Assembly: GCF_010500955.1 (NCBI RefSeq)
Contig: NZ_QVMJ01000024.1
Location: 62,001 to 126,000 of the forward strand
DNA: 64,000 nucleotides
From: Bacteroides sp. 519
GTDB lineage: Bacteria; Bacteroidota; Bacteroidia; Bacteroidales; Bacteroidaceae
Direction: 5' to 3'
Made by a program: the position numbers and the translations under genes. Shown one piece after another: positions 14,793 to 23,947 of the stretch. The notes under the pieces are model-generated. The model ran no database searches. It saw only the letters and a list, made by a program, of their open reading frames with translations, and was not told the origin of the DNA. Each line of letters starts with the position of its first letter. The stretch's first letter is position 1.

Positions 14793-16143
14793 ACACATCA
14801 AGACCGTATAGCTTTATTTTATTGTAGAGGGTTTTTCTGTCTATATTCAAAAGTTGCGCAGCTTTACTTTTATTATATCCGGTGCGCTTTAATACTTCCA
14901 GAATATGTTCTTTCTCAGTATTTTCGTCGTGTAAAGCCAGGTTATTGGTAGCAGGAGCAGTAACGGTAGGAGTGGAGGTAGCCGTTAACTCATCATCTAA
15001 ATCGTTGGTAGTGATGTATTCGCCCTGTGCCAACAATGTTGCCCGCTTTATAATATTCTTCATTTGGCGCAGGTTGCCTGGCCAGTGATATTCTAAAATA
15101 GTTGATGAGGCTTTATCATCGAAACCTTTTATGTCTTTGTGGAACTCTTCTTTTGCATGTTCAAGAAACAAGTTTGCAAATAACAGAATATCTTCTTTTC
15201 TCTCCTTCAGTGCAGGTATATGAAGCGTAAACTCATTGATACGGTGATATAAATCTTCCCTGAAGTTCCCTTTCTCAATGGCCTGTTCCAGATTCTCGTT
15301 AGTGGCCGATATCAACCGGATGTCAACCTCTACTTCTTTGTTCGATCCAATTGGACGAATTCTTCGTTCTTGCAATGCCCGCAACAATTGTATCTGGATT
15401 TCGTATCCCAGATTACCAATCTCGTCGAGAAAGATAGTGCCGCCGTTTGCTTCAATAAATGCACCGGTTTTATCGGCTAAAGCACCAGTGAACGAACCTT
15501 TCATGTGGCCAAAAAATTCGGATGCAGCCAATTCCTTTGGAATAGCTCCACAGTCAATAGGGATAAAAGGTTTGTCTTTGCGATTGCTGAGTTCGTGTAT
15601 TCTGCGTGCCACATATTCTTTACCTGTTCCACTTGCTCCGTTTATAAGCACAGACATATTGGTGGGTGCAACCAGTGCCACATAATTGTATAGCTTTTGT
15701 GCTGCCTCACTATCGCCTTCCAGATAAACAGTTGAACGTGGCGGACTTGTTACTCCTGTTGTTACAATTGGTTTCTTTTCGGTAGGAACAGACAATGCTT
15801 CGTTAATTTTATTCAGAAGTTCTTCGGGGTTTACTGGCTTGGCTATGTAATCGTTAGCGCCCAGCTTCATTGCTTGAACAGCCGATTGAATATCGGCATA
15901 GCTTGTCATAATGATAATTGGAATCTGCATTCCATTATCACCAATCCATTTCAGAAGAGATATACCATCACCATCCGGTAAACGTAAATCGGATAGTATA
16001 ATATCAATCTTCTTCTTTTCAATACATTTCCTTGCGCGGGCAATATTACTTGCTGATGATACTTGAAAACCTTTTTTACTCAACCATGTTTCCAACATCA
16101 TACCAAAAGTAATATCATCTTCGACAATCAGCAGAGATCTCAT
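14791..16143 (-). CDS. Sigma54-dependent response regulator (NtrC/AtoC type)
   Basis: This is a phosphorylation-activated ATPase that opens sigma54 promoters. The receiver domain has the acidic pair VEDD and the phospho-acceptor Asp52 in LSDLRLPDGDG. The AAA+ domain has GASGTGKEYVARRIHE (Walker A), GSFTGALADKTGAF (the sigma54-contacting loop) and GGTIFLDEIG (Walker B). The C-terminus is a Fis-type helix-turn-helix (YNKSKAAQLLNIDRKTLYNKI). I start it at the ATG at 16143 (450 residues) because a -7 box lies at 16171-16178. A longer frame would read through that promoter. Partner kinase unknown; the hybrid kinase at 19886 has its own receiver. Confidence 0.93.
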   Translation of the reverse strand: MRSLLIVEDDITFGMMLETWLSKKGFQVSSASNIARARKCIEKKKIDIILSDLRLPDGDGISLLKWIGDNGMQIPIIIMTSYADIQSAVQAMKLGANDYIAKPVNPEELLNKINEALSVPTEKKPIVTTGVTSPPRSTVYLEGDSEAAQKLYNYVALVAPTNMSVLINGASGTGKEYVARRIHELSNRKDKPFIPIDCGAIPKELAASEFFGHMKGSFTGALADKTGAFIEANGGTIFLDEIGNLGYEIQIQLLRALQERRIRPIGSNKEVEVDIRLISATNENLEQAIEKGNFREDLYHRINEFTLHIPALKERKEDILLFANLFLEHAKEEFHKDIKGFDDKASSTILEYHWPGNLRQMKNIIKRATLLAQGEYITTNDLDDELTATSTPTVTAPATNNLALHDENTEKEHILEVLKRTGYNKSKAAQLLNIDRKTLYNKIKLYGLDV

Positions 16144-16170
16144 TGGCAGGTTTTTACTACTTTTACCACA

Positions 16171-16178
16171 CAAAGGTA
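16171..16178 (-). promoter_or_regulatory. -7 box of the sigma54 regulator gene
   Basis: TACCTTTG on the minus strand, about 28 bp before the chosen ATG. It faces away from the plus-strand box at 16199. Confidence 0.65.
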
Positions 16179-16198
16179 AAACTTTTATAATTAAATCG

Positions 16199-16206
16199 TA
16201 CTTTTG
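16199..16206 (+). promoter_or_regulatory. -7 box of the cyclophilin operon
   Basis: TACTTTTG fits TAnnTTTG and lies 25 bp before the ATG at 16232. It makes this a divergent promoter pair with the regulator. Confidence 0.65.
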
Positions 16207-16231
16207 CTGCAAATTATTAAAGAATTACGCA

Positions 16232-17059
16232 ATGAAAACGAAATTATTCACACTATTATTTATTGCGGCTGCTGTATTTACAGCATGCCAATCAAACAAA
16301 AAACATAACTATATGGTAACGATTGAAACTACTATGGGTAATATCGTAGTGAAACTATACGATGAAACCCCTAAACACAGAGATAATTTTGTCAAATTGG
16401 CAAAAGAAGGAACTTACGAAGGCACCTTGTTTCACCGGGTTATAAAAGATTTCATGATTCAGGCCGGCGATCCGGATTCCAGAACAGCTACAAAGGGACA
16501 GATGCTAGGCAGTGGTGATGTTGGCTACACTATTCCTGCCGAGTTTGTGTATCCACAACTTTTTCATAAAAAAGGAGCACTGTCGGCTGCCCGTATGGGT
16601 GATAATGTAAATCCTGACAAAGAATCATCGGGCTGTCAATTTTATATTGTAACCGGTAAAGTGTACGATGAGGAAACTTTGTTGTCAATGGAAGCCAATA
16701 AGAATAACATGAATGCAAAGATTAACTCGTTATTCTATTCGTTGGCAGGCGAACACAGGGACGAAATCCAAAAGATGCAGCAGGCTAACGACACTGCCGG
16801 CTTGCAGAAACTGCAGGATAAACTGGAAGCAGAAGCTAAAAAGAAAGCTGCTAAAATGCCTGAATTCAAATTTACTCCCGAACAGATTAAAGCATATACT
16901 ACAGTAGGAGGAACCCCTCATCTGGATAACGAATACACTGTGTTTGGCGAAATAGTAGAAGGCATGGATGTAGTAGAAAAGATTCAGGAGGTAGAAACCA
17001 ACTCGCAGGATCGTCCGGAAGAAGATGTAAAAATCATCAAAGTAACTGTTTCAGAATGA
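16232..17059 (+). CDS. Cyclophilin-type peptidyl-prolyl isomerase lipoprotein
   Basis: This enzyme catalyses cis-trans isomerisation at proline and assists folding of exported proteins. The N-terminus MKTKLFTLLFIAAAVFTAC is a lipoprotein signal with the lipobox FTAC, so the enzyme is membrane-anchored in the envelope. The cyclophilin core has FHRVIKDFMIQAGDP, GALSAARMGDNVNPDKESSGCQFYI and YTVFGEIVEGMDVVEKI. A helical, Lys/Glu-rich insert of about 70 residues (roughly 150-220) interrupts the core, as in other Bacteroidota members. The stop overlaps the next ATG as ATGA, so it is coupled to the M16 peptidase gene. Confidence 0.93.
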   Translation: MKTKLFTLLFIAAAVFTACQSNKKHNYMVTIETTMGNIVVKLYDETPKHRDNFVKLAKEGTYEGTLFHRVIKDFMIQAGDPDSRTATKGQMLGSGDVGYTIPAEFVYPQLFHKKGALSAARMGDNVNPDKESSGCQFYIVTGKVYDEETLLSMEANKNNMNAKINSLFYSLAGEHRDEIQKMQQANDTAGLQKLQDKLEAEAKKKAAKMPEFKFTPEQIKAYTTVGGTPHLDNEYTVFGEIVEGMDVVEKIQEVETNSQDRPEEDVKIIKVTVSE

Positions 17060-18297
17060 AGATAAAGAAGCATACTCTGTCCAACGGATTGAGGCTTGTA
17101 CATTCAGAGGATTTGAGCACACAAATGGTTGCCCTTAACATTTTATACAATGTGGGCGCCCGTGATGAAGACCCGGAGCATACCGGGTTTGCTCACCTTT
17201 TTGAGCACCTGATGTTCGAAGGGTCGGCTCATATACCCGATTATGATGAACCATTGCAGCTAGCCGGAGGAGAGAATAATGCATGGACCAATAACGACAT
17301 CACCAACTACTACCTCACCATCCCCCATCAGAATGTAGAAACTGGCTTTTGGCTGGAGTCCGACCGCATGTTAAGTCTCGACTTCAACCTTAAAGGCCTT
17401 GATGTTCAAAAAGGAGTAGTGATGGAAGAGTTTAAGCAAAGATGTTTGAATCAGCCTTATGGCGATGTTGACCATCTAACCCGGGCGCAGGCATACAGTG
17501 TGCATCCTTATCAGTGGCCAACAATCGGAAAAGAATTATCGCATATTGCGAATGCTACACTCGATGAAGTAAAAGATTTCTTTTTCCGCTTCTATGCTCC
17601 CAACAATGCAATAATTGCTGTTACCGGAAATATATCTTTCGAAAAAGCTGTGGCACTAACCGAAAAATGGTTTGGACCCATTTCGCAGCGCGAGATTGCC
17701 AAAAGGAAACTACCACAAGAACCCCGGCAAACCGAACAAAAACGTATGGAAGTGTTGCGCGATGTTCCTGTCGACTCTTTGTTTATGAACTTTCACATGA
17801 GCGATAGGTTAAGCCCCGATTATTATGCTTTCGATATTCTATCGGATATATTAAGCAATGGTCAATCGAGCAGGTTGCAACAGCACTTGGTAAGAGATAA
17901 ACGGATATTCTCGAGTATCGATGCCTATATATCGGGCAGTATAGATCCCGGTTTGTTTCAAATTAGCGGAAAACCCAACACAGGCATATCGCTGGAGCAG
18001 GCCGAACAAGCAGTTTGGGATGAATTGCAGATACTTCAAACCGAATTAATAAACAATCAGGAACTGGAAAAAGTAAAAAATAAGTTTGAATCGGGCCACA
18101 TTTTCGGAAACATAAACTACCAGAGTGTTGCAACAAATCTGGCATGGTTCGAGTTGATTGGCAAAGCCGAAGATTTGGAGAAAGAAGTCGATAACTACCG
18201 TTCGGTAACCGTTTCCCATCTCAGGGATTTGGCCGGAAGAGCTTTCCAACCATCAAGCAGTTGTATATTATATTATAAAAATGGTAAGGTTAACTGA
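17056..18297 (+). CDS. M16 family zinc peptidase
   Basis: This is a pitrilysin-type metallopeptidase. The inverted zinc motif HxxEH is visible as FAHLFEHLMFEGSAH near residue 45, and the distal glutamate region follows near GVVMEEFKQRCLNQPYGD. The 413-residue length fits a two-domain single-chain M16B enzyme. No signal peptide is visible, so the protein may be cytoplasmic despite its envelope-directed neighbour. It overlaps the cyclophilin gene by 4 bp and the MATE gene by 17 bp, so the three form a coupled operon. Confidence 0.93.
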   Translation: MKIKKHTLSNGLRLVHSEDLSTQMVALNILYNVGARDEDPEHTGFAHLFEHLMFEGSAHIPDYDEPLQLAGGENNAWTNNDITNYYLTIPHQNVETGFWLESDRMLSLDFNLKGLDVQKGVVMEEFKQRCLNQPYGDVDHLTRAQAYSVHPYQWPTIGKELSHIANATLDEVKDFFFRFYAPNNAIIAVTGNISFEKAVALTEKWFGPISQREIAKRKLPQEPRQTEQKRMEVLRDVPVDSLFMNFHMSDRLSPDYYAFDILSDILSNGQSSRLQQHLVRDKRIFSSIDAYISGSIDPGLFQISGKPNTGISLEQAEQAVWDELQILQTELINNQELEKVKNKFESGHIFGNINYQSVATNLAWFELIGKAEDLEKEVDNYRSVTVSHLRDLAGRAFQPSSSCILYYKNGKVN

Positions 18298-19627
18298 ATA
18301 TAAAGGACACTATAAAGCCCTTTTTGTTTTAGGAGTACCCATCGTGATTGGACAACTGGGGATGATTATCCTCGGCTTTGCCGATACACTTATGATTGGG
18401 CAACACAGCACAAACGGACTGGCAGCTGCCTCTTTTGTGAACAATCTTTTTAATCTCGCAATTATTTTCAGTACAGGTTTCTCCTATGGATTAACTCCCA
18501 TAGTGGGTGGCATGTATGGACAAAAAAAACTAACCTCGGCCGGGCAGGCATTAAAAAACAGTATATTGGCAAACATGCTGATAGCATTGTTGCTCACATT
18601 AATAATGTTTTTGCTTTATCTTTTTATTGATAAACTAAGGCAACCCGAAGAACTTCTTCCTTTAATTAGACCATACTACATAATTCTTTTAATATCACTG
18701 GTGTTTGTAATGCTCTTTAATTCTTTCAAGCAATTTGCCGATGGCATAACAGATACCCAAACAGCCATGTGGATATTACTGGGAGGCAATACCTTGAATA
18801 TTATTGGTAACTATGTGTTGATTTACGGTAAACTGGGTTTCCCCGAACTAGGATTGGTAGGTGCAGGAGTCAGCACATTGATTTCGCGCATTCTAATGGT
18901 AATGGTTTTTGCTTTCATCTTTTTTACAGCAAAAAGATTCGCCGAATATCGTGTAGGATTTAAACGTTTGAGCATCTCAAAAGCACTGTTTAAACAACTA
19001 AATAGCCTGGGATGGCCCATTGGCTTGCAGATGGGGATGGAAACAGCCTCTTTCAGCCTCAGTACCATAATGATTGGGTGGTTGGGAACAATTGCATTAG
19101 CCTCTCATCAGGTAATGCTTACCATATCTACCTTTGCTTTTATGATGTATTACGGTATGGGAGCCGCAATAGCCGTAAGAGTAAGTCATTTCCATGGGCA
19201 GAACGATTGGAAAAACGTTCGGCGGTCGGCCTTTGCCGGTTTCCACATCATCATGTTAATGGCATTGGTTTTTTCTACATTGTTGTTTTTGTTACGTTAT
19301 CAATTAGGCACCTGGTTTACCGAGAGTGACGATGTTGTACTTACTGTAGTTTCGTTAACAGTGCCGTTATTACTCTATCAGTTTGGAGACGGTTTGCAAA
19401 TTACCTTCGCAAATGCTCTGCGTGGAATTTCGGATGTAAAACCAATGATGTTGTTTGCGTTTATTTCTTATTTTCTTATATCATTGCCAGCCGGCTATTT
19501 CTTCGGATTTGTACTTGAATGGGGAACCTTGGGCGTTTGGATGGCATTTCCTTTTGGCTTAACCACAGCCGGCGTTTTATTCTGGCTCAGATTTAATAAA
19601 AAAACATTGAAGAAATTCAAACGCTAA
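18281..19627 (+). CDS. MATE family efflux transporter
   Basis: A 448-residue inner-membrane protein with about 12 hydrophobic segments and a MATE-like start (LFVLGVPIVIGQLGMIILGFADTLMIGQ). The two halves are related, and the second half contains LGWPIGLQMGMETASFSLSTIMIGWLG. Members export cationic compounds by Na+ or H+ antiport; the substrate here is unknown. It is the last gene of the cyclophilin-M16-MATE operon, and its stop lies inside the first arm of a word-repeat hairpin. Confidence 0.93.
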   Translation: MVRLTEYKGHYKALFVLGVPIVIGQLGMIILGFADTLMIGQHSTNGLAAASFVNNLFNLAIIFSTGFSYGLTPIVGGMYGQKKLTSAGQALKNSILANMLIALLLTLIMFLLYLFIDKLRQPEELLPLIRPYYIILLISLVFVMLFNSFKQFADGITDTQTAMWILLGGNTLNIIGNYVLIYGKLGFPELGLVGAGVSTLISRILMVMVFAFIFFTAKRFAEYRVGFKRLSISKALFKQLNSLGWPIGLQMGMETASFSLSTIMIGWLGTIALASHQVMLTISTFAFMMYYGMGAAIAVRVSHFHGQNDWKNVRRSAFAGFHIIMLMALVFSTLLFLLRYQLGTWFTESDDVVLTVVSLTVPLLLYQFGDGLQITFANALRGISDVKPMMLFAFISYFLISLPAGYFFGFVLEWGTLGVWMAFPFGLTTAGVLFWLRFNKKTLKKFKR

Positions 19628-19710
19628 GTTGCGCTAAGTTACGCAGAGTTTTTATTTCGATGCCGCAGGAAAACTAAAACTCCGCGTAACTTAGCGTAAC
19701 TCAGCGTTTC
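19622..19710. repeat. Word-repeat hairpin (CGCTAAGTT words) at the MATE gene end
   Basis: CGCTAAGTTGCGCTAAGTTACGCAGAGTTT faces AAACTCCGCGTAACTTAGCGTAACTCAGCG around GATGCCGCAGG (19659-19669). Solo arms of the same word family occur near 60602-60626 and 62673-62696. The remaining 19711-19885 is AT-rich, with degenerate GCACATTGG-like words and no gene. Confidence 0.85.
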
Positions 19711-19885
19711 AAAATTTCAACCACTAACTGAACCAGACAAGGTGTTCAATCTATCGACAATAAATATAATACGAACTAATTATGAACACTTAAAAAATAA
19801 ATTATTATATTAGCGCATTGGAATATTTGACACATTAAATCACATTTTCGTATCGGCACATTGGCCGTATTCACATTAGAACCCT

Positions 19886-22174
19886 ATGAGCAAACCTACC
19901 CGTTTTACGAAATTCAAAGTAGCTATTGGCTACTTAGTGTTATTAGGAATCATCTTTTATTCTTTACGCTATATCGAAAGAGAGTTGAATAATATGTCGG
20001 TTGTGGATAACAACCAATTGCTGCAAACCGATAGCTTATTGAATTTAATACGGGCAAAAGACGAAAATGCCCTGAGCATGTTACAGGATATTACTATTAT
20101 AAATGATAGTATGATAACTGTAACAGAGAAAGAAGAAACAATTGCCATAAGAGATTCCATCATAGAACTGCAACGTGTACAACATAATGTAGTTGAAAGT
20201 CGCGACTCTATTGTAACCACACGAGCCAAAAAAGGATTCTTTAAAAGAGTAGCCGAAGTATTTGTACCATCGAACGATACCACCGTAACTGTAAAAAGCC
20301 AGGTGCAACAATCAACAGATACGCTGTTAAGCGATTATAAACCCCAAATAGCCCCTCAGCTGGTAAAAAGAGTTACCCGAACAAGAGAAGACACTCCTTT
20401 AAAAGCACTGAGACGAGGAAACGCCCGGTTGCGTCAAATTAACAATGTGATAAACGTTCAGATTGATAGTTTGATAAACGATTATAAAGAAGAAGTGTTT
20501 TTGCAAGCCAGGCGAGAAGCCGAAAAGCAACAAGAAGTACGCTTGCGTTCAACTAAAACAGTAACAGCAATAGCAGTAGGTGCCATTATGCTTGCTGCAA
20601 TATTCCTGATAATTATTTGGTTTGATTTGCAACGCAACGCCAGATACAGACGAGAACTGGAAATTGCCAATAAACGAGCATCCGATTTGTTGAAAGCACG
20701 CGAAAACTTAATGCTTACCATAACACACGACTTTAAAGCTCCGCTTGGGTCTATTATTGGTTATATTGATTTGCTGGGCGATTCTATGGATGCCAACAAT
20801 CAGCAACAGCTTTTCCTGAGCAATATGAAAAGCTCGTCCGACCATTTATTGAAGCTGGTGAACGATCTGCTTGATTTCCATCGATTGGATTTAAACAAGG
20901 TTCAGATTAATAAAACAACATTTAATCCGGCAGAGCTATTCGATGAAGTACGCATCAGTTTCGAGCCATTAACCACAAGCAAAGGGCTATACTTTAAATA
21001 CGATATCGACCCACAACTAAACGGATATTATAACAGCGACCCATTGCGAATACGGCAGATAGTAACCAATCTGCTATCTAATGCAGTAAAGTTCACACCC
21101 AAAGGGAGTGTAGCTTTAACAGCTCAGTATCAGGCATCGTATGTAACAATAACTGTTTCGGATACCGGAAAAGGTATGAAACAGGAAGATAAAGAACGAA
21201 TTTTTCAGGAATTTACCCGTTTGCCGGGTGCACAAGGCGAAGAAGGATTTGGGCTTGGTTTGTCTATTGTGCATAAACTGATTTATTTGCTTGGAGGTAC
21301 CATTAAGGTTGAAAGCGAAATAGGAAAAGGTAGTAGCTTTACTGTTAGATTACCACTGGAAACGGCTCAATCTAAAGTACAGCAAAAGAACAGCAAACAA
21401 CTTCCGGCTGAAAAAAGTATCCAATCTTTAAAAGTATTATTGATTGATGATGATAAACTTCAGTTAGACATGACCACTGCCATGTTGAAAAACAAAGGAA
21501 TTACCGCCGTTGGTTGTGATCAACTGGATGATTTAACCGATTATTTGCGCAAAGAAAGATTCGATTTATTGCTAACCGATGTGCAAATGCCGGCAATGAA
21601 TGGATTCGATTTGCTAAAATTGCTTCGTAATTCTAACATACCTCAGGCACAAACCATTCCGGTTATTGCAGTAACTGCCCGTAGCGAAATGAGTGGAGAA
21701 GACTACTGCAAACATGGCTTTAGTGGGTTTTTAAACAAACCATTCTCGGTAAACGATCTTCTGCAAGTTGTTGGATTAGGAAAGAAGGAGAGTAATAAAA
21801 AAGCTTCGCGAAAATCCAATAAACTAAACTTTGAAGCCTTAACAGCCTTCTCGGTCGACGATGAGAAAGCCGGAAAAGAAATAATCGAAAGCTTCATTAC
21901 AGAAACAAGAAAGAATACCGAGAAAATGTGGCAAGCGCTTGTGGCAAAAGATGTAAATGGTGTAGCTGCTATGGCACATAAAATTGTTCCCTTGTTTACA
22001 TTGGTAGGATCGAAAGATACAACCGATATTCTACTGGTGTTGGAAGGTAAAAAGGATACCAGTTTTACACCTGCAATAAAGCAACAAACAGAGGATGTTA
22101 TACAAATGATCTACTCTGTTGTTAATCAGGCAGAACAATATCTTATACAGTTAAAAGAAAAAGGAAAGAGTTAA
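19886..22174 (+). CDS. Hybrid sensor histidine kinase with receiver and Hpt domains
   Basis: This is a membrane phosphorelay protein of 762 residues. It has an N-terminal membrane segment (about 13-30), a roughly 195-residue periplasmic region that looks helical, and a second membrane segment (about 227-246). The kinase core follows with His281 in TITHDFKAPLGSIIGYIDLL and an ATPase domain with DTGKGM and GFGLGLSIV. The receiver has LLIDDD and the acceptor in LLTDVQMPAMNGFDLL. The C-terminal Hpt domain has AAMAHKIVPLFTLVG. No sensory domain is recognisable, and the output regulator is not encoded next to it. Confidence 0.92.
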   Translation: MSKPTRFTKFKVAIGYLVLLGIIFYSLRYIERELNNMSVVDNNQLLQTDSLLNLIRAKDENALSMLQDITIINDSMITVTEKEETIAIRDSIIELQRVQHNVVESRDSIVTTRAKKGFFKRVAEVFVPSNDTTVTVKSQVQQSTDTLLSDYKPQIAPQLVKRVTRTREDTPLKALRRGNARLRQINNVINVQIDSLINDYKEEVFLQARREAEKQQEVRLRSTKTVTAIAVGAIMLAAIFLIIIWFDLQRNARYRRELEIANKRASDLLKARENLMLTITHDFKAPLGSIIGYIDLLGDSMDANNQQQLFLSNMKSSSDHLLKLVNDLLDFHRLDLNKVQINKTTFNPAELFDEVRISFEPLTTSKGLYFKYDIDPQLNGYYNSDPLRIRQIVTNLLSNAVKFTPKGSVALTAQYQASYVTITVSDTGKGMKQEDKERIFQEFTRLPGAQGEEGFGLGLSIVHKLIYLLGGTIKVESEIGKGSSFTVRLPLETAQSKVQQKNSKQLPAEKSIQSLKVLLIDDDKLQLDMTTAMLKNKGITAVGCDQLDDLTDYLRKERFDLLLTDVQMPAMNGFDLLKLLRNSNIPQAQTIPVIAVTARSEMSGEDYCKHGFSGFLNKPFSVNDLLQVVGLGKKESNKKASRKSNKLNFEALTAFSVDDEKAGKEIIESFITETRKNTEKMWQALVAKDVNGVAAMAHKIVPLFTLVGSKDTTDILLVLEGKKDTSFTPAIKQQTEDVIQMIYSVVNQAEQYLIQLKEKGKS

Positions 22175-22199
22175 TTATAGGAGTTAAAGCTAATTTTAA

Positions 22200-23099
22200 T
22201 TACACAACAAATAAAGTTGTTACCGATATAATAATCCATAACACAACCCCCATAACCACTGGCTTTACACCAACAGCTTTTATAGCTTGTATAGAAAGTG
22301 AACTACCAATGAGGAATAGAGTCATTGACAGAAACTTATGCGATGCTATTGATATTATACTCAGTAGTGTTTGCGGAATACTTAGGTAGGTATTGGCAAT
22401 CATTGCCCCTATAAACAAAAAGATAAACCAGGGAATTGATATCTTTTTATTGCCGTTTTTGCGAAATAACACCATTGTAACAAATAATAGTGGTATAATC
22501 CAGAGGGCACGCGTAAGTTTAACTGTAGTGGCAAGTGCCAGCGCCTCGGGCCCGTAAGCAAACCCGGCCCCAACAACAGAACTAGTGTCGTGTATGGCAA
22601 TGGCAGCCCAGATACCAAATTGTTCTTGCGAGAGTCCCAAGAGATGTCCTAAAGGGGGAAAAATAAAAAGAGCAAGTGCATTAAGAGTGAAAATAACAGC
22701 TAACGATATAGACGTTTCGTTATCATCAGCCTCAATAACCGGCGCAACAGCTGCAATGGCGCTTCCGCCACAAATTGCAGTTCCAGAAGAGATGAGGTAT
22801 CCCAATTTATGTGGTATTTTAAGCCAACGTCCCAGAAAATATCCAATAACTAATACACCCACTACAGAAACAATGGTAAAAAGCATTCCATCCCGTCCGG
22901 TGGCAAGTGATTGGTGAAGATTCATGCCGAATCCAAGTCCTACAACAGCAACCTGCAAAAGATATTTGGATACCTTTTTACTTGCTTTGGAGTAAGGATT
23001 AGCAAATAAAAGTGCAAAGACTATTCCTGCAAATAGTGATATGGCAGGGGCAACAAAAGCAGAACCAATGAAAAGGAGAATAAAAAGGAATTGAATCAT
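22200..23099 (-). CDS. YeiH/UPF0324 family putative sulfate exporter
   Basis: A 299-residue membrane protein with about 9-10 hydrophobic segments. It matches the YeiH-type family (PF03601) through FAGIVFALLFANPYSKASKKVSKYLLQVAVVGLGFGM, SSGTAICGGSAIAAVAPVI and AIHDTSSVVGAG. Transport substrate is not proven for most members; sulfate is the database-style name. It is expressed from its own promoter (23119-23126), divergent from the next gene. Confidence 0.88.
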   Translation of the reverse strand: MIQFLFILLFIGSAFVAPAISLFAGIVFALLFANPYSKASKKVSKYLLQVAVVGLGFGMNLHQSLATGRDGMLFTIVSVVGVLVIGYFLGRWLKIPHKLGYLISSGTAICGGSAIAAVAPVIEADDNETSISLAVIFTLNALALFIFPPLGHLLGLSQEQFGIWAAIAIHDTSSVVGAGFAYGPEALALATTVKLTRALWIIPLLFVTMVLFRKNGNKKISIPWFIFLFIGAMIANTYLSIPQTLLSIISIASHKFLSMTLFLIGSSLSIQAIKAVGVKPVVMGVVLWIIISVTTLFVV

Positions 23100-23118
23100 T
23101 TTGATTGTTATTTTTGTA

Positions 23119-23157
23119 CAAAGATAGGATGTAAGGTTGATAAAACTCTTATATTTG
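23119..23157. promoter_or_regulatory. Divergent promoter pair
   Basis: TATCTTTG on the minus strand (23119-23126) serves the YeiH gene, 20 bp before its ATG. TATATTTG on the plus strand (23150-23157) serves the small protein gene, 20 bp before its ATG. Confidence 0.65.
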
Positions 23158-23176
23158 TATTACTAATTACAGACTT

Positions 23177-23614
23177 ATGGAAAACAAATTCGACTATCAA
23201 TCAGTACCCGCCAATTATAACCATTGTTTCAATGAACAATGTAGTCGTAAAAACCAATGCATGCGCTATCTGGTTGCGCAAAACAGCACATCGCAATACC
23301 CTAGCCTGCACATTGTAAACCCAAAGTGCATCCCCAATGATGTTGCCAATTGTCCTTTTTTCAAGAGCTTTAGTAAAGTGCGGCTGGCCTGGGGCATCAA
23401 GCACCTATTAGATAATGTGCCCTACAAAGACGGTAGCATTATGCGAAAACAACTAATTAGCTACTTTGGAAGAAACATCTATTACCGCATCTACCGATCC
23501 GAACGTGGGCTGCTCCCCGAAGAGCAGGAGTACATCCGGCAATTATTTCATAAGAACGGTATTGAGAAGGGGCCGGAGTTTGAAAGATACACTGACGAAT
23601 ATTATTTTGGATAA
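23177..23614 (+). CDS. Small Cys-containing Bacteroidota protein (DUF6078-like)
   Basis: A 145-residue protein of unknown function. The N-terminal part has spaced cysteines (NHCFNEQCSRKNQCMRYL, then PKCIPNDVANCPFF) that could bind a metal. The rest is basic and helical, ending KGPEFERYTDEYYFG. It resembles proteins filed as DUF6078 in Bacteroides, recalled from memory and not verified. It precedes the palindrome array and broken VirE-like gene at 23640-25405 on the same strand, but nothing shows they are linked. Confidence 0.6.
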   Translation: MENKFDYQSVPANYNHCFNEQCSRKNQCMRYLVAQNSTSQYPSLHIVNPKCIPNDVANCPFFKSFSKVRLAWGIKHLLDNVPYKDGSIMRKQLISYFGRNIYYRIYRSERGLLPEEQEYIRQLFHKNGIEKGPEFERYTDEYYFG

Positions 23615-23639
23615 GAACCCTCTACACAAGTTTTAATTT

Positions 23640-23930
23640 TCGTATTTTACTCGTCATTCAACACGGAGCGTGGTTATTCGCTTGATTGCAAGCATGTTAG
23701 GGCGTGACGAAAACCCGTGTTGAATGCGTGACGACAAAATTTTCGTCACGCGCAAATCTCGGTAGAAAGCCGACAGTTTCATGGTAGAAAGTCAACCGTT
23801 TCACGGTAGGAAACCAATTGTTTCTCGGTAGGAAACGAGTTGTTTCCTATGTAGAATACCAGTTGTTTTCTATGTAGAAAACAAGTAGTTTCCTATATAG
23901 AAAACAACTTGTTTCATTGGTAAAAAATTA
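23640..23930. repeat. Array of seven GTTTC..GTAGGAAAC palindromes with a leading hairpin
   Basis: A leading hairpin pairs CGTCATTCAACACGG (23652-23666) with CCGTGTTGAATG (23715-23726), followed by CGTGACGAC/TTCGTCACG. Then palindromic units such as GTTTCCTATGTAGGAAAC begin at 23776, 23798, 23820, 23842, 23865, 23888 and 23911, with 5-bp spacers. The period changes from 22 to 23 bp when the unit changes from 17 to 18 bp. The array is a diverged copy of the one at 59922-60090. It ends 20 bp before the VirE-like reading frame. Confidence 0.93.
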
Positions 23931-23947
23931 TATAAAACTAATATGTT

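Noticed and set aside
16144..16212. A 23-residue N-terminal extension of the sigma54 regulator
   Set aside because: It would be encoded across the -7 box at 16171-16178 and precedes the canonical receiver start MRSLLIVEDD.
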